A stretch of DNA of 64,000 nt from Bradyrhizobium sp. PSBB068 (GTDB taxonomy: Bacteria; Pseudomonadota; Alphaproteobacteria; Rhizobiales; Xanthobacteraceae), in NCBI GenBank assembly GCA_016839165.1, contig CP069300.1:6143501-6207500 (forward strand), given 5' to 3'. Under the pieces are notes generated by a model. That model searched no databases and was not told where the DNA came from. It saw only the letters and a program-made list of their open reading frames with translations. A program made the translations under genes and the position numbers. Positions within the stretch are counted from its first letter, which is position 1; each line of letters begins with the position of its first letter. Positions 35,983 through 45,208 of this stretch are shown piece after piece.

Positions 35983-38107
35983 GGATCCCCGCCTGCAACC
36001 GGTAAAGCGACGCGTATCTTCCGCCCGAGCTCAGCAGCTCCTCGTGGGACCCCTGTTCAACCAGCCTGCCGCGATCGATGGTGATGATTCGATCAGTACG
36101 CCGCACGGCGGACAGCCGATGCGCAATGACAAAGACCGTTCGCCCCTTCACGATCCGGTTCATATTGTCCTGAATGACTCGTTCGCTTTCGTAGTCCAGC
36201 GAACTGGTCGCTTCGTCGAAGATCAGGATGCGCGGATCGGTGATCAGGGCGCGCGCGATCGCGATGCGCTGCCGTTGCCCTCCCGACAGACTGGAGCCGC
36301 GCTCGCCCACGACGGTGTCGTAGCCTTCGGGGAGCTCAAGAATGAATTCGTGGGCTCCCGCAAGCTGGGCCGCGGCGATCACCTGCTGCATCGGAGCGGC
36401 CGGGTCGGCGAGCGCGATGTTTTCCCGGACGCTGCGATTGAACAGCACGTTTTCCTGCAGCACGACGCCGACCTGGCGGCGCAGCCACGCCGGATCGACC
36501 ATCGCAAGGTCGACGCCGTCGACGAGGACCCTGCCCTTCTCCGGAACGTAAAGGCGCTGAACGAGCTTCGTGAAGGTGCTCTTGCCTGAACCGGACGGGC
36601 CGACGATGCCGACGACCTGGCCGGCTGGAATGTTGATGTTGATCTCGTGCAGCACCTCGGGTCCATCCACTCGATACCGGAAGGACACGTGCTCGAGCGT
36701 GACCTGCCCCTTGATGGGGGGCGGCACGGCGCGACCGGGGTTGAACGTCTGCTCCGCCGGCGTGTTCAGGATATCGCCGAGCCGCGCGATCGAGAGCCTG
36801 GCCTGATGGAAGTCCTGCCAGAGCTGCGCCAGCCTCAGAACCGGCGCGCTGACGCGTGACGCGAACATGTTGAAGGCGATCAGCTCGCCGACCGTGAGGC
36901 TGCCGTCGATCACCAGTTTGGCGCCGGCATAAAGGATCACCGCGGTGACGAGCTTGCTCACGAACTGGACCGACTGGCTCGCAACATTGGCGAGGCTGAG
37001 CACACGGAAACTCGCCGCCACGTATTCGGCAAGCTGCTCCTCCCAGCGGCGCTGCATCTGCGGCTCGAGCGCCATCGCCTTGATGGTTTCGACCCCGGTC
37101 ACGCTCTCGACCAGAAACGCCTGGTTCTCGGCCCCGCGCTCGAATTTGGTGTCCAGCCGCTGACGGAACAGCGGCGTCGCGCCGGCGGAGATGCCGACAT
37201 AGAGCGGGAAGGATCCGAGCACGATCCAGGTCAGGATCGGCGAGTAGACGAACATCACCGCGATGAAGACGACGGTGAAGAACAGGTCGATCACGACCGT
37301 CAGGGCCGAGCCGGTCAGGAAGTTGCGGATGTTCTCGAGCTCGCGGACCCGCGCAACCGAATCGCCGACCCGGCGAGCCTGAAAATAGGCAATGGGCAGT
37401 CCGATCAGGTGCCGAAACAAGCGGGCCCCCAGTTCGACATCGATCCTGTTCGTCACATGGGAGAACAGGTAGGTCCTCAATATTGCGAGGGCCGTCTCGA
37501 AAACCGCGATGCCGATCAAGCCTACGACGAGCACATCGAGTGTGCTGAGTGTGTGATTGACCAGGACCTTGTCGATCACCACCTGAAAGAACAGCGGCGA
37601 CACCAGCGCAAACAGCTGCAGGAAAAAAGAGGCGATCAGCACCTCCACGAAATGGTACCGATATTTGTGGATCGCTCCCAGAAACCATGACAGGTCGAAG
37701 CGGCGTGCAAGATTGACCAGCCCCGCCCGGCGGCTCACCAGGATCAACTGGCCGGTCCACACTGCCTCCAGATCAGCCCGCGTTATCAACTCCGGGCGCT
37801 CCGACAGCGGCGATTGAACGAGGATCTTGTCGGCGCCCACCTTGGCAAGGATCAAATGACCACCGTCGCGCAACAACGCGATGGCGGGAAGCGGCGCCTT
37901 CTCCAGCCTTAGCCAGTTGGTGGTCACCTCCCGGGCCTTGACGCCGGTCGAGCGCGCGTGGCGCAGCATCTCCGGCGTTCCGAACGGGCCATTGCCGACT
38001 TGATGACGAATCTGGTCGACATCGGCCGCGATGCCGTGAAAACGCAGCAGCATCGCGAGTGCAACGATCCCGCTGTCTGCTGCCGTACCACTCCGCGTTT
38101 CAATCAT
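35966..38107 (-). CDS. Type I secretion ABC exporter with degenerate C39 domain (HlyB-like)
   Basis: 713-residue permease-ATPase. Residues 1-125 form a peptidase-C39-like domain, but the catalytic Cys position reads DSGIVALAML in place of ExCxxACLAM. It is therefore an inactive, chaperone-like domain as in HlyB. The membrane domain spans about residues 150-430 with SPLFFQVVIDKVLV and PIAYFQARRVGDSVARVRELE. The nucleotide-binding domain has Walker A GPSGSGKST, signature LSGGQRQRIAIARAL, Walker B ILIFDEATSSLD and switch AHRLSAV. The C39-like domain points to export of a large unprocessed repeat protein. Likely clients are the two repeat proteins encoded on either side. Confidence 0.94.
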   Translation of the reverse strand: MIETRSGTAADSGIVALAMLLRFHGIAADVDQIRHQVGNGPFGTPEMLRHARSTGVKAREVTTNWLRLEKAPLPAIALLRDGGHLILAKVGADKILVQSPLSERPELITRADLEAVWTGQLILVSRRAGLVNLARRFDLSWFLGAIHKYRYHFVEVLIASFFLQLFALVSPLFFQVVIDKVLVNHTLSTLDVLVVGLIGIAVFETALAILRTYLFSHVTNRIDVELGARLFRHLIGLPIAYFQARRVGDSVARVRELENIRNFLTGSALTVVIDLFFTVVFIAVMFVYSPILTWIVLGSFPLYVGISAGATPLFRQRLDTKFERGAENQAFLVESVTGVETIKAMALEPQMQRRWEEQLAEYVAASFRVLSLANVASQSVQFVSKLVTAVILYAGAKLVIDGSLTVGELIAFNMFASRVSAPVLRLAQLWQDFHQARLSIARLGDILNTPAEQTFNPGRAVPPPIKGQVTLEHVSFRYRVDGPEVLHEININIPAGQVVGIVGPSGSGKSTFTKLVQRLYVPEKGRVLVDGVDLAMVDPAWLRRQVGVVLQENVLFNRSVRENIALADPAAPMQQVIAAAQLAGAHEFILELPEGYDTVVGERGSSLSGGQRQRIAIARALITDPRILIFDEATSSLDYESERVIQDNMNRIVKGRTVFVIAHRLSAVRRTDRIITIDRGRLVEQGSHEELLSSGGRYASLYRLQAGIHEVGS

Positions 38108-38561
38108 CTCACGATTTAATCTGCTCAGTAGCTGAAAATGACTGCCGTCGAACGCGAGCCGACACTGTCGTGAGCGCGCCCCCTGCCCTTTCGGCCTCGC
38201 CGTCAGCGCAAGCTGACTATTCGTAACGAACCGGTAGAGCAGCAGATGAATATGACGGCCAGAGTACTATGGCTCTCCGGCGAGATGCAATTGGCGTTGT
38301 CCGCGACCAAGCAGAATTCGCGAACAACATCATGCCGATCCCAGAATCGATCGTTGGAACCGTTCGCAGCCGAAGCAGGCTCCGTAGTCTTACGGGTCGC
38401 CGTGCTTGATATCGCCTCCAACGGGGTCACCCGGATGAGCTCGTCGGCCGTTCGGTGCAATAGAGAGCATGCCTTTCTGGTCTTGCAGGATACAGAAATG
38501 ACTGGTCACATGAATATTAATTATTATTGGTACGCTACCATAGATTGAAGGCTCGACCAAT
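38108..38561. other. Divergent promoter interval
   Basis: 454 bases between the ABC exporter (minus) and the protease-repeat gene (plus). No gene is supported. Open frames of 85 codons (minus) and 100 codons (plus, 38246-38548) lack homology I recognise and a good start site. The last 60 bases are AT-rich (ATGAATATTAATTATTATTG at 38510-38529), likely promoter DNA for the plus-strand gene, in contrast to the GC-rich surroundings. Confidence 0.5.
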
Positions 38562-41561
38562 ATGACTTGGAATTATTCCGTAACGTTGAATGATTCTTCG
38601 AGCGCAGGCGGATCGGCCGAGGCCTCTCTCGTTTACGATCTCGAGCAGGCCCTCAATGTCTGGCAGCGATACATCCTGGGCAATGGCACCCTGGTGGTGC
38701 AGCTCAACATCCTGCCCACCACCGTTGGCCGCGCCGATGGCGGGCCTACCTCGAGCTACAACGTCGGCACAAACGGCGGGCTCGCGGTGTATGAGCCGTC
38801 AAGCCAGTACGAGCTGACCACCGGACAGCATGTCGCCGGCACCACAAGCGACATCACCATCAACATCGATCCCGGCTACTTCCAATATATCGACATGGAT
38901 TATGGCCTGACCTACGCCAGTCAGGTGCCCGCAAACGTGATCAATCCGATCGACGTTTTTCTTCATGAGCTCATGCACGGCTTCGGCATGACGGGCTGGT
39001 ACAACCAGAGCGGCCAGCTGCCCGGCGCCTACGAATCGACGTTCGACACCCTGATCCAAAAGAGCGGCATGGGCGCCTACTTCGTCGGCGCGAATGCCGA
39101 GGCCGCCTACGGTGGCCCGGTGCCCCTGACCACGAACAGCACCACCCAGAACTACTACCATTTCGGCAACCAGCAATCCGACCTCTACGCCACCCCGTCG
39201 ACGGTCAAGGACCCGCTCACGCTGGACTTGATGAACGGGATCGTTTTCTTCTCCGATTACCAGTACGCGATCTCCAACCTGGACATCGGAATTCTGAAGG
39301 ATCTCGGATACAGCATCCGGACGACACCGGTCGTGACGGCCGGCGATCAGGCCGCGGGCCGAAATCAGGTTTTCGCGGCCTCATCGCTGTTCTCGGTGAA
39401 CATGGCCGCCGGCGATTCCGTTACCGAATATTCCTTTTGGGACAGCAACGGCAACGGTCACTGGACGGTGGGAGGAACAGTCCAGGGCACCAAGACCGAG
39501 ATCGACATCAGCGCGTCGCAGCTGGCGCAAACGAGCTATCAGGCTGGACCCGGCGCCGACACTTTGTGGGTAAGAGCCTTCGACGGCTATTTGTGGAGCG
39601 ACTGGAAATCCTTTGTGATCTCGCCGGCCGATCACGCGCCGGTGGTCACGGCGGCGAACGTCACCGTTCCATACACGCAACTCGCGGCGACCGGTTCGTC
39701 CCTGTTCTCCGCCAGCGACTCAGACGGCGACACGATCACCAAATATGGGCTGTGGGACACCGAGGGTCACGGGTACTGGATGATCGGCGGCGTTGCGCAA
39801 GCCACCGACGCCGAGATCGACGTCTCGGCGGCCAGCCTCTCACAGGTGAGCTATGTATTCGGAACGGCCCCGGACACGCTCTGGGTCCGGGCCTATGATG
39901 GATATCTCTGGGGAGCATGGGTCCCGTTCACGGCCACGCAAAATGTGGATCACCCTCCGGTCGTCTCGGCTTCCGGCTTCACGGCGGCGCACGGACAAGC
40001 TTCGGTCGCGGCTTCCGGGCTGTTCAGCGCCACCGACCAGGATCACGATGCGATCACCCAATACGCACTCTGGGACAGCAACGGCAACGGCCACTGGGTG
40101 GTGAACGGTGCCGTTCAGGCCACCGAAGTGGAAATCGACATCACCGCGGCGCAGCTTGCCCAGACCAGCTACCAGTTTGGCCAGGCTCCAGACCAGCTCT
40201 GGGCGAGGGCCTATGATGGATATCTCTGGGGAGCATGGGTCCCGTTCACGGCCACGCCAGGTCCGAATCATGCACCGGTGGTCAGCGCGTCTGATGCCAC
40301 CGCCACACACGGTCAGGACATCGCCGCGTCCCATCTGTTCAGCGTCAACGATGCCGACAACGACACGATCACCGCCTATCAACTCTGGGATTCAACGAGT
40401 GATCCCGCCAGCGGGCACTGGGTGGTCGGCGGCGTCGCGCAGGCTGCCGGCATCGCGATCGATGTGTCGCCCGCTCAGTTGACGAGCACCTCGTTCCAGT
40501 CGGGCTCCGGTTCGGATGACCTCTGGGCGCGGGCCAATGACGGCATCACATGGGGGGCCTGGAAAGAATTCCACGTCACCGCGCCGATCGACCAGGGTCC
40601 CGTGGCCAGCGCGTCTGATGTGACCGCCACACATGGTCAGGACATCGCCGCGTCGAACCTGTTCACGGTCAGCGATGCCGATGGGGACTCTATCACAGCC
40701 TATCAGCTCTGGGATTCAACGAGTGATCCCGCCAGCGGGCACTGGGTGGTCGGTGGCGTCGCGCAGGCTGCCGGCATCGCGATCAATGTGTCGCCGGCTC
40801 AGTTGACGAGCACCTCGTTCCAGTCGGGCTCCGGTTCGGATGACCTCTGGGCGCGAGCCTTCGATGGCATCACATGGGGGGCCTGGAAAGAATTCCACGT
40901 CACCGCTCCGATCGACCAGGGTCCCGTGGCCAGCGCGTCTGATGTGACCGCCACGCATGGTCAGGACATCGCCGCGTCGAACCTGTTCACGGTCAGCGAT
41001 GCCGATGGCGACACGATCACCGCCTATCAGCTTTGGGATTCGACCAGCGATCCCGCCAGCGGTCATTGGGTGGTCGGCGGTGTGGCGCAGGCCGCCGGCA
41101 TCGCGATCAATGTGTCGCCGGCTCAGTTGACGAGCACCTCGTTCCAGTCGGGCTCCGGTTCGGATGACCTGTGGGTGCGGGCCAATGACGGTTTCACATG
41201 GGGGGCCTGGAAAGAATTCCACGTCAACGCACCGCTTGACCATGCTCCTGTCGTCACCGCAGCTGACTTCCACGCGACCGTCCTCAACCAGAACGTGGCC
41301 GCCACCAGCCTGTTCTCGGTCGCCGACGCCGACGGGGACAGCATCACCCAATATCAAGTCTGGGATTCGACATCGTCAGCCGGCAGCGGCCACTGGAGCA
41401 TCGGCGGCGTCGCGCAGCCCGCCAGCACCGCTATCAACGTCAGCCCCGCCCAGCTCGCCGGCACGACCTTCCAGGGCGGCACCGTGACTGACGACCTCTG
41501 GGTTCGCGCCAACGACGGCATGATGTGGAGCGCCTGGCAGGAATTTCATTTCATCGTCTAG
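38562..41561 (+). CDS. HExxH protease-like protein with seven ~100-residue repeats
   Basis: 999 residues, GAAGG about 11 bases before the ATG, no signal peptide. Residues 1 to about 265 look like a secreted zinc protease domain. FLHELMHGFGMTGW gives His135, Glu136 and His139 plus the metzincin Gly, but the third metzincin His is replaced by Gly. His200 in NYYHFG is a candidate distal ligand, as in leishmanolysin-like layouts. LDIGILKDLGY closes the domain. Seven repeats follow (PVVTA...GDTITxYxLWD...GHWxVGG...LWxRAxDGxxWGAW). Repeats 5 and 6 are almost identical at DNA level. The protein ends right after repeat 7, without RTX repeats. The same repeat family fills the giant adhesin. Confidence 0.8.
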   Translation: MTWNYSVTLNDSSSAGGSAEASLVYDLEQALNVWQRYILGNGTLVVQLNILPTTVGRADGGPTSSYNVGTNGGLAVYEPSSQYELTTGQHVAGTTSDITINIDPGYFQYIDMDYGLTYASQVPANVINPIDVFLHELMHGFGMTGWYNQSGQLPGAYESTFDTLIQKSGMGAYFVGANAEAAYGGPVPLTTNSTTQNYYHFGNQQSDLYATPSTVKDPLTLDLMNGIVFFSDYQYAISNLDIGILKDLGYSIRTTPVVTAGDQAAGRNQVFAASSLFSVNMAAGDSVTEYSFWDSNGNGHWTVGGTVQGTKTEIDISASQLAQTSYQAGPGADTLWVRAFDGYLWSDWKSFVISPADHAPVVTAANVTVPYTQLAATGSSLFSASDSDGDTITKYGLWDTEGHGYWMIGGVAQATDAEIDVSAASLSQVSYVFGTAPDTLWVRAYDGYLWGAWVPFTATQNVDHPPVVSASGFTAAHGQASVAASGLFSATDQDHDAITQYALWDSNGNGHWVVNGAVQATEVEIDITAAQLAQTSYQFGQAPDQLWARAYDGYLWGAWVPFTATPGPNHAPVVSASDATATHGQDIAASHLFSVNDADNDTITAYQLWDSTSDPASGHWVVGGVAQAAGIAIDVSPAQLTSTSFQSGSGSDDLWARANDGITWGAWKEFHVTAPIDQGPVASASDVTATHGQDIAASNLFTVSDADGDSITAYQLWDSTSDPASGHWVVGGVAQAAGIAINVSPAQLTSTSFQSGSGSDDLWARAFDGITWGAWKEFHVTAPIDQGPVASASDVTATHGQDIAASNLFTVSDADGDTITAYQLWDSTSDPASGHWVVGGVAQAAGIAINVSPAQLTSTSFQSGSGSDDLWVRANDGFTWGAWKEFHVNAPLDHAPVVTAADFHATVLNQNVAATSLFSVADADGDSITQYQVWDSTSSAGSGHWSIGGVAQPASTAINVSPAQLAGTTFQGGTVTDDLWVRANDGMMWSAWQEFHFIV

Positions 41562-41582
41562 CGGGAGGCTCGAGCCAAACAA

Positions 41583-41609
41583 AAATGGCCCGCGAGATGC
41601 GGGCCATTT
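41583..41609 (+). terminator. Bidirectional terminator
   Basis: AAATGGCCCGC pairs with GCGGGCCATTT around GAGAT. It lies 21 bp after the protease-repeat gene and 25 bp beyond the 3' end of the oppositely oriented tRNA, so it can end both transcripts. Confidence 0.82.
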
Positions 41610-41633
41610 CATCGGAACCGTTGGGTCCGAACT

Positions 41634-41710
<77 letters not shown>

Positions 41711-42026
41711 TTAAACCGTTGCATGCCTTGCAGAAAGAGTGCCCGAACCTGCCGGCCAACGCTGCTAACGGCGCCGATCGATCCGTCCGGAGAGCTTCCT
41801 GAGAAGGCGACCCAGGCCGAAGCCGTCGGGTGCGGGGCGTATGTATCAACGTGTGCCCGGTTTGGAAAGCCCCGGATGCGGGTTTTTGAGGATTTTGTGA
41901 CGTCCAAATCACCGGTTTTCCTGACAAATTTACCGCCGGGAACCGGGCCTTGCCAGATCGTGCGTAAAAGCGGAGCTTGGCGCCAACAAAATCCGTCAAG
42001 GAAACGTCATCCGAGGGGAAACGCTG
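41711..42026. other. Non-coding interval upstream of tRNA-fMet and aldehyde dehydrogenase
   Basis: 316 bases without a supported gene. It should contain the tRNA promoter (minus strand, just above 41711) and the promoter and ribosome-binding site (GAGGGGAAACGCTG before ATG 42027) of the aldehyde dehydrogenase. No repeat or att-like duplication of the tRNA end was seen. Confidence 0.6.
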
Positions 42027-43460
42027 ATGGACCGGCCATTGAAGAGCCCGGGGCTGCACGCGCTTGAGGAGGCCTTTCACCGCCAATTCGAGCTGTCGCG
42101 CAGCGAGCCGGCGCCGACCTTGCAGGCGCGGCTGGACCGGCTGCGGCGCCTGCGCGCCGCGCTGACCGAAAACGAGGCCCGATTCGCGGCCGCGATCTCG
42201 GCCGATTTCGGCCACCGCTCCACCGTCGAGACCGCGATCGCAGAGACCATGCTGGTGCTCGGCGAGATCAAGCATGCCGCCAAGCACCTCAAGGGCTGGA
42301 TGGCGCCCGAAAGGATCCCGACCACGGTACAGTTCGCGCCGGCCAAGAACCGGCTGATCCCGCAGCCGCTCGGCGTGGTCGGGATCATCGCGCCGTGGAA
42401 TTATCCGCTGCAGCTGACGCTGGCGCCCGCGGTCGCGGCGATCGCAGCCGGCAACCGCGCCATCATCAAGCCGAGCGAGCTGGTGCCGCGGTTCTCCGAA
42501 TTGCTGATGGAGGCGATCGCGAAGAAATTCGACACCGCCGAACTCGCGGTCACCGATATCGACGACGACATCGCGAAAGCCTTTGCCGCGCTGCCGTTCG
42601 ATCATCTGATCTTCACCGGATCGACCCGGATCGGCCGGCTGGTCGCCGAGGCCGCCGGCCGCAACCTCACACCGGTCACGCTCGAGCTCGGCGGCAAATC
42701 GCCCGCGATCGTCGACGGCTCCGCCGACATCGACGAGGCCGCGCAACGCATCGCCTACGGCAAGCTGCTCAATGCCGGCCAGACCTGCATCGCGCCCGAC
42801 TACGTGCTGGTGCCGCAAGCCTCGGTGCAGCCGTTCGCGATGCGGTTGCAGGGCCACATGCAGCACATGTTCGGCACCGATCCGAAAAATCCCGACTACA
42901 GCTCGATCGTCTCCGACCGGCATTACGCCCGGCTCGAGGCCCTCGTCGCCGACGCCGCCGCGAAGGGCGCGACCATCATGCAGCCGGCTGCGCCGAACGA
43001 TCCCGAGTGGAAGGAGCGGCGCAAATTCCCGCCGACGGTCATCGTCGATGCGACGCCCGACATGACCGTGATGCAGGAAGAGATCTTTGGGCCGGTGTTG
43101 CCGGTCGTCGGTACCCGCGACGCAGCGGAAGCGATCGCCTTCATCAACAAGCGCGACCGCCCGCTCGCGCTGTACTGGTTCGGCACCGATCACGCCGCCC
43201 GCGACGCGGTGCTGGCGCGCACGGTGTCCGGTGGCGTCACCGTCAATGACTGCCTGTTCCATTTCGCGCAGGCCTATCAGCCAATGGGCGGCGTCGGCGC
43301 CTCAGGCAGCGGCGCCTATCACGGCGAATGGGGATTCAGGACGCTGACCAAGCTGAAGCCGGTGTTCTACCGCTCGCGCTTCAACCGGCTCGCTGATCTC
43401 TATCCGCCCTATGGCGCGAAGGTCGCGCGGCTGGAGAAGCTGATGCGGTTGTTGTCTTAG
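42027..43460 (+). CDS. Coniferyl-aldehyde-dehydrogenase-like aldehyde dehydrogenase
   Basis: 477-residue NAD(P)-dependent aldehyde dehydrogenase. Visible motifs: GVVGIIAPWNYPLQL (cofactor loop with the conserved Asn), FTGSTRIGRLV (dinucleotide-binding turn), TLELGGKSP (general-base Glu) and NAGQTCIAPDYV (nucleophile Cys), then EEIFGPVLPV. The C-terminus, RFNRLADLYPPYG, is typical of the coniferyl aldehyde / AlkH-like subgroup. A strong GAGGGG ribosome-binding site precedes the ATG. A GMC-type alcohol oxidoreductase follows on the same strand, so an alcohol-to-aldehyde-to-acid pathway is plausible. The substrate is inferred. Confidence 0.88.
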   Translation: MDRPLKSPGLHALEEAFHRQFELSRSEPAPTLQARLDRLRRLRAALTENEARFAAAISADFGHRSTVETAIAETMLVLGEIKHAAKHLKGWMAPERIPTTVQFAPAKNRLIPQPLGVVGIIAPWNYPLQLTLAPAVAAIAAGNRAIIKPSELVPRFSELLMEAIAKKFDTAELAVTDIDDDIAKAFAALPFDHLIFTGSTRIGRLVAEAAGRNLTPVTLELGGKSPAIVDGSADIDEAAQRIAYGKLLNAGQTCIAPDYVLVPQASVQPFAMRLQGHMQHMFGTDPKNPDYSSIVSDRHYARLEALVADAAAKGATIMQPAAPNDPEWKERRKFPPTVIVDATPDMTVMQEEIFGPVLPVVGTRDAAEAIAFINKRDRPLALYWFGTDHAARDAVLARTVSGGVTVNDCLFHFAQAYQPMGGVGASGSGAYHGEWGFRTLTKLKPVFYRSRFNRLADLYPPYGAKVARLEKLMRLLS

Positions 43461-43462
43461 CA

Positions 43463-43564
43463 GTCATTCCGGGACGCGCGCAGCGCGAGCCCGGAATCCA
43501 TTCATCCACGTCACTGCAACGCGATGGATTCCGGGCTCGATGCTTCGCATCGCCCCGGAATGAC
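43463..43564. repeat. Palindromic intergenic repeat, copy A
   Basis: A 102-base element bounded by GTCATTCCGGGA and CCCCGGAATGAC, with internal GAGCCCGGAATCCATTCATC and ATGGATTCCGGGCTCG. Outer and inner arms are inverted, forming a long hairpin. Near-identical copies occur at 45209-45312 and 60273-60376. It fills the gap between the aldehyde dehydrogenase and GMC genes. Confidence 0.9.
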
Positions 43565-43592
43565 AAATAAAAGTAAGCATGGGGAAACAAGA

Positions 43593-45200
43593 ATGACTGA
43601 CACATTCGATTTCGTGGTGGTGGGCGGAGGCTCCGGCGGCTGCGCGGTGGCAGGGCGGTTGTCGGAGGATCCGGCGACCTCGGTGGCGATGCTCGATGCC
43701 GGCGGAAAGAACGACAATTGGGTGGTGACCACGCCCGGCGCCATCATTCTGATGCTCTCGAGCAAGCTCAACAACTGGGCGTTCGACACGGTGCCGCAGA
43801 AAGGCTTGAACGGCCGCATCGGCTATCAGCCGCGCGGCAAGGGCCTCGGCGGCTCGTCGGCCATCAATGCCATGGTCTACATCCGCGGCCATCGCGCCGA
43901 CTACGACCACTGGGCTTCGCTCGGCAATACCGGCTGGAGCTACGCCGACGTGCTGCCCTACTTCAAGCGCTCGGAGAACAACACCGAGCTCGACGGCGAG
44001 TATCACGGCAAGGGCGGGCCGCTCAACGTCACCGGCCTGCAGTCCGACAATCCGGTCAAGGAGATGTTCCTGCAGGGCGCGCGCGAGGCGCAGTTCCGGA
44101 TCCGCGACGATTTCAACGGCGCCGAACAGGAAGGATTAGGCATCTATCAGGTGACCCAGAAGAATGGAGAGCGCTGGAGCGCGGCGCGCGGCTACATCCA
44201 TCCGCACATGGGCCGCCGGCCCAATCTGCGCATCGAGACCCAGGCACATGCGACCCGCATCATCTTCGAGGGCAAGCGTGCCGTCGCCGTCGAATACATG
44301 CAAGGCAAGGAGAAGAAGGTGCTGCGCGCAAAGCGCGAGGTCATCCTCTCGGCCGGCGCGTTCCAGTCGCCGCAACTGATGATGCTGTCGGGCGTCGGCG
44401 ATGCCGCAGCGCTCGGCAAGCACGGGATCGCCAGCGTGCATCACCTGCCGGGTGTCGGACAGAACCTGCAGGATCACCCTGATTTCGTGTTCGGCTTCGC
44501 CTCCGACGCACCTTATTTCTCGGGACTGTCGTGGGGCGGCATCGGCCGGATCATCAAGGGCATCGGGCAATACCGGCGCGAGCGGCGCGGCCCGATGACC
44601 TCGAACGTCGCCGAATGCGGCGGCTTCCTGAAGACGCGGCCTGACCTCGACATCCCCGACATTCAGCTGCATTTCTGCATGGCCATGGTGGAAGACCATG
44701 GCCGCAAGCCGCGCTGGGGCACCGGCTTCTCCTGCCATGTCTGCCTGCTGCGCCCGGCAAGCCGCGGCAGCGTGTGGCTGAACAGCGCCGACCCGCTCGC
44801 AGCGCCCGCGATCGATCCGAATTTCTTCGGCGAGGACAGCGACGTCGAGACCATGGTCGCCGGCTTCAAGATGACGAAGCGGCTGCTCGACGCGCCGGCG
44901 CTGCGCGCGCTGCAGCAGAAGGACATGTTCACCGCGGATGTCCGCACCGACGACGACATCCGCGGCATCCTGCGGGCGCGCTCGGACACCGTCTATCACC
45001 CGGTCGGCACCTGCAAGATGGGCACCAATGATCCGCTCGCGGTGGTCGATCCGACGCTGCGCGTGCATGGGATCGAGGGCCTGCGCGTGGTCGATGCCTC
45101 GATCATGCCGACGCTGATCGGCGGCAACACCAATGCGCCGACCATCATGATCGGCGAGAAGGCCGCGGACATGATCCGGGCAGAGATGCGCGCGGGGTGA
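43593..45200 (+). CDS. GMC-family FAD-dependent oxidoreductase (choline-dehydrogenase-like)
   Basis: 535-residue flavoprotein that oxidises alcohols. The ATG at 43593 follows GGGGAAA and begins MTDTFDFVVVGGGSGGCAVA, the FAD-binding Rossmann motif. GMC signature 1 is GKGLGGSSAINAMVYIRGH and signature 2 is SAGAFQSPQLMMLSGVG. The C-terminal catalytic block HPVGTCKMG contains the active-site His, with NAPTIMIGEKAAD after it. The upstream frame to 43524 runs through a palindromic repeat and was rejected. It is likely functionally paired with the upstream aldehyde dehydrogenase, though the repeat lies between them. Confidence 0.93.
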   Translation: MTDTFDFVVVGGGSGGCAVAGRLSEDPATSVAMLDAGGKNDNWVVTTPGAIILMLSSKLNNWAFDTVPQKGLNGRIGYQPRGKGLGGSSAINAMVYIRGHRADYDHWASLGNTGWSYADVLPYFKRSENNTELDGEYHGKGGPLNVTGLQSDNPVKEMFLQGAREAQFRIRDDFNGAEQEGLGIYQVTQKNGERWSAARGYIHPHMGRRPNLRIETQAHATRIIFEGKRAVAVEYMQGKEKKVLRAKREVILSAGAFQSPQLMMLSGVGDAAALGKHGIASVHHLPGVGQNLQDHPDFVFGFASDAPYFSGLSWGGIGRIIKGIGQYRRERRGPMTSNVAECGGFLKTRPDLDIPDIQLHFCMAMVEDHGRKPRWGTGFSCHVCLLRPASRGSVWLNSADPLAAPAIDPNFFGEDSDVETMVAGFKMTKRLLDAPALRALQQKDMFTADVRTDDDIRGILRARSDTVYHPVGTCKMGTNDPLAVVDPTLRVHGIEGLRVVDASIMPTLIGGNTNAPTIMIGEKAADMIRAEMRAG

Positions 45201-45208
45201 TTTCCTTC

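Noticed and set aside
38246..38548. A 100-codon open frame (and an 85-codon frame on the other strand) between the exporter and the protease-repeat gene
   Set aside because: No recognisable family, poor start context, and the frame runs into the AT-rich promoter region of the next gene.
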